A DNA stretch of 64,000 nucleotides from Oscillospiraceae bacterium (GCA_015065105.1 SVQZ01000004.1:62001-126000), one strand, 5' to 3'. Positions 38,195 to 47,930 are shown, counted from the first letter of the stretch. Notes: generated by a model from the letters alone, not told the origin. Numbers and translations: made by a program.

Positions 38195-38905
38195 TTGAAT
38201 AAGGAAGTAATTGCCACAGGCAGAACTATAGAAGGAGCTGTAGCCAATGGTGCAAACGAGCTTGGAGTTCCTGTTGCCAACGTTGACTATGAGGTTCTTG
38301 AACAGCCCAAAAAGGGATTTTTGGGATTTGGTGAGGTTGATGCAAAGGTAAGAGTTTTCTGCGTTGCACGTGCAGATCTTACAGCGCTTAACCTCGTAAA
38401 CACACTCTTAGAGAATTTAGGTCTTGATGCGGAAGCCGAGCTTTGTGCAGACAATATCTCTAACGGAGACCGCATGATAAATATTACCGGTGAGTCTGCA
38501 GGTATTCTTATCGGCCACCACGGTGAGACACTTGAAGCTTTGCAGTATCTCTGTAATCTTGCGGCTAATCGTCAGTGCGATGCCGACGGCACCGAGCATA
38601 TCAAGATGACTGTTGATATAGAGAATTACCGTGAAAGAAGAGAAGCTACTCTTCGCCGCCTTGCAAGAGGTGTAGCACAGAAGGTAATCAAGTATCATAA
38701 GAATATCACCCTTGAACCCATGAGCCCCTATGAGAGAAGGATCATTCACTCTGAGCTCCAGAACTTTAAGGGTGTTACCACAAACTCTATCGGCTCTGAT
38801 AACAACCGCCGTGTTGTAGTTATCTACGAAAACCGCAGAAACAATCAGAGAAGAAGCAACCGCGCTCCCAAAGAGGAAGCTGTAGTTGAAGCCTCAGAAG
38901 AATAA
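38195..38905 (+). CDS. jag: RNA-binding protein Jag/KhpB (Jag_N-KH-R3H)
   Basis: VIATGRTIEGAVANGANELGVP, GILIGHHGETLEALQYLCNLAANR, PMSPYERRIIHSELQNFKGVTTNSIGSDNNRRVVV; TTG start at 38195 preferred over 38156. Confidence 0.92.
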   Translation: MNKEVIATGRTIEGAVANGANELGVPVANVDYEVLEQPKKGFLGFGEVDAKVRVFCVARADLTALNLVNTLLENLGLDAEAELCADNISNGDRMINITGESAGILIGHHGETLEALQYLCNLAANRQCDADGTEHIKMTVDIENYRERREATLRRLARGVAQKVIKYHKNITLEPMSPYERRIIHSELQNFKGVTTNSIGSDNNRRVVVIYENRRNNQRRSNRAPKEEAVVEASEE

Positions 38906-38997
38906 GGTATAAAAAGCGTCAAGTGCCGCACACAATTTCGATCCGGCAATTAGTGATCAACCGGTTCTTCGATCTCACGAGGTACAGCATTTAAAAT

Positions 38998-39032
38998 AAC
39001 AGAGAAGCGAAAACGCTTCTCTGTTATTTTAG
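38998..39032 (+). terminator. Terminator after jag
   Basis: AACAGAGAAGCG-AAAA-CGCTTCTCTGTT. Confidence 0.85.
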
Positions 39033-39043
39033 GAAATTATATT

Positions 39044-39077
39044 AAAATAAGGTTGGCAAAAGCCAACCTTATTTTAA
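39044..39077 (-). terminator. Terminator overlapping the 3' end of the PqqD-like gene
   Basis: AAAATAAGGTTGGC-AAAA-GCCAACCTTATTTT. Confidence 0.8.
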
Positions 39078-39413
39078 TTCTATGAATTTGTTTGCTTCAA
39101 GTATCTTGAAAAACTGTACGAGTCTCGGATAAAGGGGCTCTGCCGCTTCACCGAAATGCTCCTTCACCGGTTCGCCTATATCGAGGATGCTGCGCTTGCC
39201 GTCTATTAAAAGCCATGCGAAGCTTCCGTTTTCGTCAAGGTGGATATGGGAGACCTTAGGCTTGCGCAGCATAAGCTGTGTTATACGCTTTACGATGCCC
39301 TTGTTCTCTACGTGAAGGGTAACGATACCGTTTTCGTCCGCAGAGAACTCAAGGCCCTCTTTTATCATGGGAATATTTTCAAGATAGTTTTTGTTTTTCT
39401 TAGTTCTTGCCAT
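39069..39413 (-). CDS. PqqD-like small protein
   Basis: Winged-helix PqqD pattern: VSHIHLDENGSFAWLLIDGKRSILDIGEPVKEHFGEAAEPLYPRLVQFFKILEANKFIEL. Confidence 0.7.
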   Translation of the reverse strand: MARTKKNKNYLENIPMIKEGLEFSADENGIVTLHVENKGIVKRITQLMLRKPKVSHIHLDENGSFAWLLIDGKRSILDIGEPVKEHFGEAAEPLYPRLVQFFKILEANKFIELK

Positions 39414-41298
39414 TCTTTTTCTTCTTTAAGGAGAAGAGCGCAACACTGCCGATAACCAAAGCGAATACAACGATGCTGAGGATGTTCTGAACTGCTGTGG
39501 GAAGATCGATATATCCGGAAAGGTCGATAGCCTTGTCAACTCCGAATACCGCGAGAAGCGCAAGGAGGATGCCAACGAGACCTTCGCCCGCGATCATACC
39601 GGAACAGAAGAGAATACCGTTTGAGGTAGCCTTTTCTCTCTTGTCTGCGTCCTTGATCTTGTCGAATACAAGACGGAGAAGACCGCCGACCATGATACAA
39701 GCGTTAAGATGAACGGGGAGATATACACCGATAGCGAAGGGAAGTACGGGGATTTTGAGAACTTCAACAACTATAGCGATGAATACACCGATAAATACGA
39801 GATTCCAGGGAAGATCACCGGAAGAAACACCTTCAACGATCATCTTCATAAGAGTTGCCTGAGGAGCCGCGATCTCTGCGGAGCCAAAGCCCCAAGCGGA
39901 GTCGAGAAGATAAAGTGTACCGCCGATAGCAAGTGCGGATGCAACAACACCTACAACCTCACCTATCTGCTGCTTCATGGGAGTAGAGCCTAAAATATAA
40001 CCTGTTTTAAGGTCCTGGGAGGTGTCGCCGGAAATAGCCGCGACGATACAGATGATAGAACCGATAGCAATTGCACTTCTCATAAGCTCTGCACCGGAGT
40101 TACCTGTTACCTTAAGAATGATGGTGGCGAAAAGAAGTGTTGCGATAGCCATACCGGAAACGGGGTTGTTTGAGCTTCCCACGATACCAACCATACGGGA
40201 GGATACCGTTGCAAAGAAGAAGCCGAAGATAACAACGATGATCGCACCTAAAAGGCTGACGGGAATAGCGGGAACGAGCCATACAAGAAGAGTGAGGATA
40301 GCAATGGCAACGAGAACGATTATCATGGGGACATCCTTCTCGGTACGAAGTCCGCTGCCATTACCCGAGCTCTTCATGCTCTTGAGAGCACCTACGAAGG
40401 TCTTAACTATAAGAGGGAGAGATTTGATAAGGCTGATGATACCGCCTGCCGCCAAAGCGCCTGCGCCTATGTATCTGATATAACTGCCCCAGATACCGGA
40501 CGCTCCGCCCTCGTTATATGCGGCAACAACGTCTGCGTTTCCGCCGAATACTAAAAGGGGAATGATAACGAGCCATGCGAGAACACCGCCGCTGAACATA
40601 TAAGAGGAGATACGGGGACCGCATATAAAACCAACGGATGCAACCGCGGGATAGATCTGGGTACCGATAGCACCGGCAAATCCCTTAACGGAAAATGTGA
40701 TCTCGCCCCATACGAGCTTGAGACCGTCGATTATGAACTTAAAGAGTGCCGCAAAGCCCATACCTGCGAATACCGTACCTGCATTTGCGCCGCCCTCTTC
40801 TCCTGCCAGAAGAACCTCGGCACAAGCCTTGCCTTCGGGATAGGGAAGAGTTCCGTGCTCCTTAACGATAAGAGCGTTTCTTAAAGGAACCATGAAGAAA
40901 ACGCCTAAAAGACCGCCGAGGACCGCGATGAGTGTTATCTCAACGATACCGGGTTTGTCCATAACACCGTCCTTTGCCCAAAGGAAAAGAGCGGGAAGGG
41001 TAAAGATGGCACCTGCGGCAAGAGATTCGCCTGCAGAACCGATAGTTTGTACAATGTTGCTTTCAAGGATAGAGTTTTTACGCATGATAACGCGGATAAC
41101 ACCCATGGAGATAACCGCCGCAGGGATAGATGCGGAAACGGTCATGCCAACTCTGAGTCCGAGATAAGCATTGGCAGCACCGAATATAACTGCAAGAAGA
41201 ATACCCATGAAAATAGAGGTAAAGGTCAACTCGGGAGTTACCTTGCTTGCAGGAATATAAGGCTTGAATTCAGTTTGTTTATCCATTATATTCTCCAT
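39400..41298 (-). CDS. OPT-family oligopeptide transporter
   Basis: NAYLGLRVGMTVSASIPAAVISMGVIR, GTLPYPEGKACAEVLLAGEEGG, about 15 TM segments. Confidence 0.93.
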   Translation of the reverse strand: MENIMDKQTEFKPYIPASKVTPELTFTSIFMGILLAVIFGAANAYLGLRVGMTVSASIPAAVISMGVIRVIMRKNSILESNIVQTIGSAGESLAAGAIFTLPALFLWAKDGVMDKPGIVEITLIAVLGGLLGVFFMVPLRNALIVKEHGTLPYPEGKACAEVLLAGEEGGANAGTVFAGMGFAALFKFIIDGLKLVWGEITFSVKGFAGAIGTQIYPAVASVGFICGPRISSYMFSGGVLAWLVIIPLLVFGGNADVVAAYNEGGASGIWGSYIRYIGAGALAAGGIISLIKSLPLIVKTFVGALKSMKSSGNGSGLRTEKDVPMIIVLVAIAILTLLVWLVPAIPVSLLGAIIVVIFGFFFATVSSRMVGIVGSSNNPVSGMAIATLLFATIILKVTGNSGAELMRSAIAIGSIICIVAAISGDTSQDLKTGYILGSTPMKQQIGEVVGVVASALAIGGTLYLLDSAWGFGSAEIAAPQATLMKMIVEGVSSGDLPWNLVFIGVFIAIVVEVLKIPVLPFAIGVYLPVHLNACIMVGGLLRLVFDKIKDADKREKATSNGILFCSGMIAGEGLVGILLALLAVFGVDKAIDLSGYIDLPTAVQNILSIVVFALVIGSVALFSLKKKKNGKN

Positions 41299-41379
41299 TC
41301 CGCCGTTAAAACGGCATAATTTGTTTTATTTTATCATATTTTCAACTAAAAATCAACTAATTAATCGTTAACAAAAATT

Positions 41380-41403
41380 AAAAAGCCGAAAAAACGGCTT
41401 TTT
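41380..41403 (-). terminator. Terminator of the WecA/TagO-like gene
   Basis: AAAAAGCCG-AAAAAA-CGGCTTTTT. Confidence 0.75.
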
Positions 41404-42592
41404 AATTATTTTCATTATTGTCTTTGTTATCTTCGGCGGTCTCCTTATTTTCGGTCCTCTTTTTTTCTTCGCTTGCCATCATAAGACCGATTCCCGTCTG
41501 TTCTCTTGTTTTGGGATTCTTAAGGAAAAGGAAGTTTAATACGAGAAGCAATATTGCCAGAAGGATTATTACACCTGCTCTCCATACCTTGTCCCCTGTG
41601 AAGAGGATGGAGGAAAGACCTAAAAGAGCACATACTGCATAAAGAATGGCAACGGTCTGCTTCTGATTAAGTCCCATATCTATAAGCCTGTGATGAAGGT
41701 GCCCTCTGTCGGGAGAAAAGGGGGATTTGCCCTTCAATATTCTTCTTATAAATGCAAAGGCTGTGTCGAATATGGGGAATGCAAAAATTACTATCGGGAT
41801 AACGAAGGAGACGAGGGTGTGCATCTTCATAACACCCTGTATCGAGATCACCGAAAGGGTAAAGCCCAGGAACAAAGCGCCTGTATCACCCATGAATATT
41901 TTTGCGGGGTTGAGATTAAAGGGTAAGAATCCGATGCAGGAGCCTGCAAGGACAGCCATGAGTACTGTCATCGAAGGGTCGTCTCCCATGAGGATCGAAA
42001 CGAGCAAAAGCGATATTGCAGATATTGCAGATACACCGCAGGAAAGACCGTCAAGGCCATCGATGAGATTTATGGCATTGGTAAGCCCCACTATCCAGAG
42101 TACGGTAATAAGGACAGACCAGTGACCGAAGAGAATTTCATCTCCCATGATGAATATACGCTCAATTCTTACGCCCTGCCATACCGCTATAAATGCAACG
42201 CCTATCTGAACGATAAACTTTATCATAGCCTTAAGACGGAAAACGTCGTCGAGCATTCCGAGTAATACGATAACCGAACCGCCCAGCCATATGGTTATAA
42301 GAGCGGGGGTTATCTCCTCGCAAAATATAAGGGTGGTCAGTACAAATCCGAGATAAATTGCAAGACCTCCCAAACGGGGTGTCGGGGTTTTATGCATTCG
42401 ACGGTTGTCGATAGGGATATCTATAGCACCTATTTTATAAGCAAAGACACGTACCATGGGGGTGGTGGTAAACGAAATAAGTATCGCGCAGAGCATTGCC
42501 GCCGCTCCGTAAACAAGATAGTTGAATATCTTTATTATTTCGGGGTGATACAATGTGATATCCGAATACGCGGAAAGTATTTCCTTATACAT
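41402..42592 (-). CDS. WecA/TagO-like undecaprenyl-phosphate glycosyl-1-phosphate transferase
   Basis: KTPTPRLGGLAIYLGF, NAINLIDGLDGLSCGVSAISA, FMGDTGALFLGF, PFSPDRGHLHHRLIDMGLNQKQ. Confidence 0.92.
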   Translation of the reverse strand: MYKEILSAYSDITLYHPEIIKIFNYLVYGAAAMLCAILISFTTTPMVRVFAYKIGAIDIPIDNRRMHKTPTPRLGGLAIYLGFVLTTLIFCEEITPALITIWLGGSVIVLLGMLDDVFRLKAMIKFIVQIGVAFIAVWQGVRIERIFIMGDEILFGHWSVLITVLWIVGLTNAINLIDGLDGLSCGVSAISAISLLLVSILMGDDPSMTVLMAVLAGSCIGFLPFNLNPAKIFMGDTGALFLGFTLSVISIQGVMKMHTLVSFVIPIVIFAFPIFDTAFAFIRRILKGKSPFSPDRGHLHHRLIDMGLNQKQTVAILYAVCALLGLSSILFTGDKVWRAGVIILLAILLLVLNFLFLKNPKTREQTGIGLMMASEEKKRTENKETAEDNKDNNENN

Positions 42593-42607
42593 GATAATCC
42601 CTCGTAG

Positions 42608-43603
42608 TTATATTCTTCCCACAAAGCCTAACTTTCTGTAAACCTTGGAGAGTGTTTTCTGTGCCATACGGTTAGCGGTATCGGCACCGTTCTTCATTAT
42701 CGATTCAAGGTATGCCTTATCAGCCATGAGCTTGTTGAACTCTGTCTGAATGGGAGCAAGACCGTCTGCAACAGCCTCGCCTACCGCGAGCTTGAAGTCG
42801 CCGTAGCCCTTGCCCTCAAATTCGCGTACGATCTCCTCGTCGCTCTTACCTGTAAAGCAGGAATAGATGTTCATTAAGTTGTTTATGCCGTGCTTTTCCT
42901 CTCCGCGGCAAACAACGGTATCCGAATCGGTCACCGCACGCTTGAACTTGCGGATCACGGTGTCCTTGTCGTCAAGAAGGGAAACGAAGCCGTTTACGTT
43001 TTCATCAGACTTGCTCATCTTCTTTGTGGGTTCGGATAAGCTCATTACTCTTGCGCCGGTCTTGGGTATAAAGCCCTCGGGAACGGTGAAGGTGGGTGAG
43101 AATACGGTGTTGAAACGGTTTGCGATATCGCGGGCAAGCTCGATATGCTGCATCTGGTCCTGACCTACGGGAACAAGGTCGGTCTGATAGAGGAGGATAT
43201 CGGATGCCATGAGTACGGGATAGGTGAAGAGACCTGCGTTTATATTGTCGGCATTCTTCTTGCTCTTATCCTTGAACTGTGTCATACGGGAAAGCTCTCC
43301 GTACATGGTGAAGCAGTTGAGTGCCCATGCGAGCTCTGCGTGGCCCGAAACGTGGCTCTGTACGAAAAGTGTGCTCTTTTCGGGATCGATGCCGCAGGCG
43401 ATGTATATCGCAAGGGTCTCATAGGTTCTGCGGCGAAGATCTGCGGGGACCTGACGTACCGTGATCGCGTGCTGGTCAACAACACAGAAGATACAGTTAC
43501 ATTCCTCCTGGAATGCACCCCAATTCTTTATTGCTCCGAGATAATTTCCAATTGTCAAAATTCCGCTGGGCTGTACCCCGGAAAATATCGTTTTCTTGTC
43601 CAT
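42608..43603 (-). CDS. trpS: Tryptophanyl-tRNA synthetase
   Basis: IFSGVQPSGILTIGNYLGAIKNW, MSLSEPTKKMSKSDEN. Confidence 0.97.
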   Translation of the reverse strand: MDKKTIFSGVQPSGILTIGNYLGAIKNWGAFQEECNCIFCVVDQHAITVRQVPADLRRRTYETLAIYIACGIDPEKSTLFVQSHVSGHAELAWALNCFTMYGELSRMTQFKDKSKKNADNINAGLFTYPVLMASDILLYQTDLVPVGQDQMQHIELARDIANRFNTVFSPTFTVPEGFIPKTGARVMSLSEPTKKMSKSDENVNGFVSLLDDKDTVIRKFKRAVTDSDTVVCRGEEKHGINNLMNIYSCFTGKSDEEIVREFEGKGYGDFKLAVGEAVADGLAPIQTEFNKLMADKAYLESIMKNGADTANRMAQKTLSKVYRKLGFVGRI

Positions 43604-43635
43604 TTTATATTTTGCCTTTCAAGTCTGTATTTATA

Positions 43636-43717
43636 TTATAGGTATTATAGAAAACCGCTATGCTTTGTGTGGGCGGCTTGTACCGCAAAAGAGCGGAATT
43701 CGGTGCGGTAACTTGCC
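43636..43717. repeat. Candidate dispersed intergenic repeat member
   Basis: TATTATAGAAAACCGCTATGCTTTGTGTGGGCGGCTTGTACCGCAAAAG aligns with 23350-23393 (TATAGGAAATTGCTCCATTTTGTGTGAGTTGTTTGAACCGCAGCAG). Confidence 0.5.
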
Positions 43718-43722
43718 GCTTT

Positions 43723-44916
43723 TTATTTGTTGAGAAATTCTGTTACAAGCTCACCCAATATCCTGATTCCTTCAACTATCTGCTCCTCGGTGGGGGTAGC
43801 ATAGGTCATTCTGAAGGAGTCGGAATAAGCACCGAGATCGCAGTTGAATGCAGTGCCGGGAACCACCGCCACCTTACGCTTGAGAGCCTCCTTTACGAAA
43901 CTGTCAAGATCGATTCCTGCGGGGAGGGTACACCAGAGGAAGAGACCTCCCTCGGGACGTGTATATTTTACACAATCGGGCATATACTTGTCAAGTGCGT
44001 CAAGCATTATACCGCATTTGCGGCGGTAGAGTGCGCGGATGCCCTCTATATGCTTGTCAAGGTCATATTTTTCGATATAGCTTGCACAGATCATCTGGGG
44101 AAGCATGGTGGTATGAACGTCCTCGCCCTGCTTTGCAACCACTATCTTCTGCATAAGCTTTTCGTTACCTGTTAAGAAGCCGATACGCATACCCGAGGAA
44201 AGAACCTTGGAGAATGAGGAGCAATATACAACGATGCCCTCGGTATCCATTGATTTAAGGGTGGGTAATTCCTTTCCGTCGAAACGCAACTCACCGTAAG
44301 GGTTGTCCTCAAGAATAACAACACCGTAGCGTACCGCGAGCTCATAGACCTCGCATCTTGTCTTAAGAGACATCGTTCTGCCTGTGGGATTCTGGAAGGT
44401 GGGTATCAGATAAAGCATTTTAACACGGGGGTCTTCCTTTAATGCTTTTTCAAGAAGAGCTGTATCTATACCTCCCTCGTTCATGGGGACTCCCTTGACG
44501 ACCGCACCGTTTGAACGGAAGCAGTTAAGTGCGCCGATAAAGGAGGGATCCTCTGCCAATACTGTATCTCCCTCGTTGCAAAGGGTCTTGCAGGTAAGCT
44601 CAAGTCCCTGCTGACCGCCCGAAACAACTATTGTCATATCGTCGGGACGTCCGATGCCGAACTTTTCGGAAAGGCGCTTTACCATTGCCTCGCGGAGCGG
44701 GGGATAGCCTTCGGTTATACCGTACTGCAATGCGGTAACGGGGGTCTTTGTAAGTATATCGTTTGAAAGCTCTGCAATAGCCTCTGTGGGAAAGGATTCT
44801 GCGGCAGGATTACCTGCGGCAAAGGCGATGATAGAGGGGTCTGTAAGACTCTTAAATATCTCTCTTATTGCAGAGGGCTTCATGTTTTTAAGTTTATCCG
44901 AAATCTGATATTCCAT
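43723..44916 (-). CDS. PLP-dependent class I/II aminotransferase
   Basis: AAGNPAAESFP, LQYGITEGYPPLREAM, VSGGQQGLELTCKTLCNEGDTVLAEDPSF, SSFSKVLSSGMRIGF. Confidence 0.92.
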   Translation of the reverse strand: MEYQISDKLKNMKPSAIREIFKSLTDPSIIAFAAGNPAAESFPTEAIAELSNDILTKTPVTALQYGITEGYPPLREAMVKRLSEKFGIGRPDDMTIVVSGGQQGLELTCKTLCNEGDTVLAEDPSFIGALNCFRSNGAVVKGVPMNEGGIDTALLEKALKEDPRVKMLYLIPTFQNPTGRTMSLKTRCEVYELAVRYGVVILEDNPYGELRFDGKELPTLKSMDTEGIVVYCSSFSKVLSSGMRIGFLTGNEKLMQKIVVAKQGEDVHTTMLPQMICASYIEKYDLDKHIEGIRALYRRKCGIMLDALDKYMPDCVKYTRPEGGLFLWCTLPAGIDLDSFVKEALKRKVAVVPGTAFNCDLGAYSDSFRMTYATPTEEQIVEGIRILGELVTEFLNK

Positions 44917-45079
44917 TGTGATCTTGTCCTTATCATAAAATATTTACTTATAATTAATATTTTACCATACAAATATGGGGTAATTCAAGAGCATACTATG
45001 AATTTTTTACTTGAATGTTATAATTTTTTATGGTAAAATAACATCATCGAAGTATTATTATAGCTTTAAGAGGTTTTTA

Positions 45080-45757
45080 ATGGAAGAAAATACTAAAAAA
45101 ATCACATTAGGAAAGTTGATAAGCGGATCTATCTGCCTTCTGGCGGCGGCACTCTGTATATTTGTTCTTATTATGTCAATAGTTGATTCTGACGGTGATA
45201 TAAGCGATATTATATGGAATGAAAAGGCTGTGGAGGCACTTACGGATAATCCCGGCAGCTTTACGGTAGAATATTATAAGGCATACGAGGATCATTATTT
45301 TACCGAGGACGGATTTTTCTCGGTCTCAAAGATAAGATATATGCCGACCGTAAAGCAATGGCAGATGACCATACGGTATAACAAGAGCACTCTTGAAAGG
45401 CTCTCCGAGGATCTTGAGCGTGAGATAGACCGCGAGAATGACGTTTTCGCTTTTGCCTTAAAGGATAACGAGGGTAAGCTCTATACCGATTTTGAGTATA
45501 AAAAGACGGTGAAGGGCAGATACACCTATTACCGTGTCATTTTTGACGACATCTCGGTGAGGACTTTGGAGGAGCTGAATATCTGTATATGGTTCTCTGA
45601 GGATATAAAGGACGGGGTATATCCCGATTCCCCCTTGGGCGTGCTTCCGATGTACAATTCCCAGATGCCGCTCAACGAATATAAGTATAAAAAAGAGCTT
45701 CCCGAAAACAACGAGCCCGCAAAGGGACTTTTACCCGGAAAGCAATTATTGAAATAA
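45080..45757 (+). CDS. Conserved hypothetical single-TM extracytoplasmic protein
   Basis: One TM near the N-terminus, no family recognised; ATG at 45080 favoured over 45011. Confidence 0.6.
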   Translation: MEENTKKITLGKLISGSICLLAAALCIFVLIMSIVDSDGDISDIIWNEKAVEALTDNPGSFTVEYYKAYEDHYFTEDGFFSVSKIRYMPTVKQWQMTIRYNKSTLERLSEDLEREIDRENDVFAFALKDNEGKLYTDFEYKKTVKGRYTYYRVIFDDISVRTLEELNICIWFSEDIKDGVYPDSPLGVLPMYNSQMPLNEYKYKKELPENNEPAKGLLPGKQLLK

Positions 45758-45763
45758 AGAGGA

Positions 45764-46426
45764 ATGACAATGATATTGGATACTAAAGAAACTGCGGTGG
45801 CATACCGTTGTCCCCGCTGCGGTGCGGGAATAATGAGCATGGTGGGTATTTTTGCCCTCAGCGGAGATATGATAAAGCTTAAATGCGACTGCGGTAAGAG
45901 CGAGATGCTTTTGACATATTCAAAGGACGACAAGGTGCATCTTACCGTTCCCTGTATTATCTGTCCCAAGCCCCATAACTATACCGTTTCAAAAAAGCTT
46001 TTCTTCTCAAAGGAGCTTTTCAGATTAGGCTGTACCTATACGGGACTTGATATCTGCTTTATAGGCTCAAAGGATGCTGTGCTTGAAGCCTTGAAGGAAA
46101 ATGAAAGCGAGCTTCTCGGTATGTTCGAAGAGGCGGGGGTTACAAGCCTTGACGGACTCCACACAGGAAGCGAATTTGATAACGTTGACGATCCCGCCAT
46201 AGAGGATATAATAAGATTTATGCTGGTTGAGCTGAAGGATGAGGGGAATATCCATTGCTCCTGCAAGGAGGGAGAGCTTTCCGAATACCGCTTCGAGTTC
46301 GTTGCCCCCGATTACGATAACGTTCGTATATACTGCGAGACCTGCGGGGCATCGGTAGAGCTTCCCATGACCTCTCTTACCAATGCGAATGCGTTTTTGC
46401 ATTGCGATGAATTATATCTCAAATAA
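45764..46426 (+). CDS. Hypothetical protein with zinc-ribbon-like CxxC motifs
   Basis: YRCPRCGAG...LKCDCGKSE...VPCIICPKP...IYCETCGASVELPM. Confidence 0.65.
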   Translation: MTMILDTKETAVAYRCPRCGAGIMSMVGIFALSGDMIKLKCDCGKSEMLLTYSKDDKVHLTVPCIICPKPHNYTVSKKLFFSKELFRLGCTYTGLDICFIGSKDAVLEALKENESELLGMFEEAGVTSLDGLHTGSEFDNVDDPAIEDIIRFMLVELKDEGNIHCSCKEGELSEYRFEFVAPDYDNVRIYCETCGASVELPMTSLTNANAFLHCDELYLK

Positions 46427-46430
46427 ACAG

Positions 46431-46456
46431 AATGCCCGGCTTTGATGCCGGGTATT
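46431..46456. terminator. Bidirectional hairpin between convergent genes
   Basis: AATGCCCGGC-TTTGAT-GCCGGGTATT. Confidence 0.75.
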
Positions 46457-47146
46457 TTATTCGGCTGCTGCTTGGGCTTCAAGATATGCTACCGCATCGC
46501 AAAGACCGCCGAGGGAATCTATAAGTCCTATATCCACAGCCTCTCTTCCTTCAAGCACTGTTCCGAGATCTGTTGCTATATCCTCGGTACGGTAGAGAAG
46601 TGAATCAAAGCGCTCTTTTGTACAGCCTGAATGGGAGGTAACAAACTCTGTAATACGGTCCTGCATCTTCTTGAAATACAGATAGCTTTGGGGGGCTCCG
46701 AGTACGGTTCCCGTTATTCTTACCGGGTGTACTGTCATGGTGGCGGAGGGAACTATAAAGGAACGTTTTGCTGATACCGCAAGGGGTACGCCTATCGAAT
46801 GTCCTCCTCCTATGACCAGCGAGGCAGAGGGCTTTTTCATCGATGCTATCATTTCTGCAAGGGCAAGTCCTGCTTCAACGTCTCCCCCAACGGTGTTGAG
46901 TATGAGAAGAAGGGCATTTGTTTCCTCGTTTTGCTCTGTTTCGTAAAGCATTGGGATAAGATGCTCGTATTTCGTTGTTTTCTGGTTGTCGGGCAGAAGA
47001 TAATGTCCTTCCACCTGACCGATGATAGAAATGCATTGTATTGAAATTCCGTTTCTTTTGGCACAAACAGATCCCTGTTCCTCTATACATTCCATAAAAT
47101 TTTTTTCGTTTTCCCCTGATTTATCGTTATTTTTCAAATTATTCAT
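46457..47146 (-). CDS. ClpP-like serine protease (TepA/YmfB-like)
   Basis: LLLILNTVGGDVEAGLALAEMIASMKKPSASLVIGGGHSIGVPLAVSAKRSFIVPSATMTVHPVR. Confidence 0.85.
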   Translation of the reverse strand: MNNLKNNDKSGENEKNFMECIEEQGSVCAKRNGISIQCISIIGQVEGHYLLPDNQKTTKYEHLIPMLYETEQNEETNALLLILNTVGGDVEAGLALAEMIASMKKPSASLVIGGGHSIGVPLAVSAKRSFIVPSATMTVHPVRITGTVLGAPQSYLYFKKMQDRITEFVTSHSGCTKERFDSLLYRTEDIATDLGTVLEGREAVDIGLIDSLGGLCDAVAYLEAQAAAE

Positions 47147-47246
47147 TATTTTCTCCCTGTTTTTTACCTTTTTGTCCTTTACTTTTTTTTATAATCATAG
47201 TATAATAAATTATCTTGATAATTATACTAAAAGGAGTACATACATT

Positions 47247-47819
47247 ATGGACAACAAGTTTATCGTTGAAACATCCGCACGTCACGTACATCTCGCGGCT
47301 GAGCATATCGAGATCCTTTTCGGTGCCGGCCATGCTCTTACCCACAAGAAGGATCTTTCCCAGCCCGGTCAGTTCGCTTGTGAAGAAAGAGTTACGGTTG
47401 TAGGTCCCAAGAAGGAGATCGCGAACGTTATCGTTTTAGGCCCCGCAAGACCCGCAAGCCAGGTTGAGGTTTCCTTTACCGATGCAAGAACTCTCGGCAT
47501 CTCCGCTCCCATCCGTGAAAGCGGCGACGTTGCAGGCACTCCCGGCTGTAAGTTGGTTGGACCCTGCGGCGAGGTTGAGATCGACTGCGGCGTTATCGTT
47601 GCAAAGCGCCACATCCACATGACCCCTGCTGATGCAGAAAAGTTAGGCGTTACAGATAAGGAGATCGTTTCTGTAAAGCTCGATACAGACCGTCCCACAG
47701 TATATGGCGATGTTGTTGTAAGAGTTAATCCCAATTTTGCTCTCGCAATGCATATCGATACCGACGAATCCAACGCAGCTGCTGCTTTCGGTGCAGTTAT
47801 GGGTGAGATCGTTAAGTGA
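47247..47819 (+). CDS. pduL: Phosphate propanoyltransferase (PduL)
   Basis: VETSARHVHLAAEHIEILFGAGHALTHKKDLSQPGQFACEERV, AKRHIHMTPADAEKLGV; start corrected to ATG 47247 after AAGGAG. Confidence 0.92.
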   Translation: MDNKFIVETSARHVHLAAEHIEILFGAGHALTHKKDLSQPGQFACEERVTVVGPKKEIANVIVLGPARPASQVEVSFTDARTLGISAPIRESGDVAGTPGCKLVGPCGEVEIDCGVIVAKRHIHMTPADAEKLGVTDKEIVSVKLDTDRPTVYGDVVVRVNPNFALAMHIDTDESNAAAAFGAVMGEIVK

Positions 47820-47834
47820 TTTCGTTTTTTAAGG

Positions 47835-47872
47835 GGACAGGGCCTGAGCGGGCTCTGTCCATTTATTTTTTT
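47835..47872 (+). terminator. Terminator after pduL
   Basis: GGACAGGGCC-TGAGCG-GGCTCTGTCC followed by a T-rich run. Confidence 0.8.
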
Positions 47873-47930
47873 TGTAAAAACACTTGAAAAATAACTCATA
47901 TTAGTGTACAATTATGATGAGGTGATATTT

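Noticed and set aside
35770-38905. Replication origin next to rpmH-rnpA-yidC-jag
   Set aside because: No dnaA, dnaN or obvious DnaA-box cluster in the window; gene order alone is not enough.
47022-47246. N-terminal extension of PduL
   Set aside because: Overlaps the ClpP-like gene 5' end and intergenic promoter; real start at 47247 has an SD.
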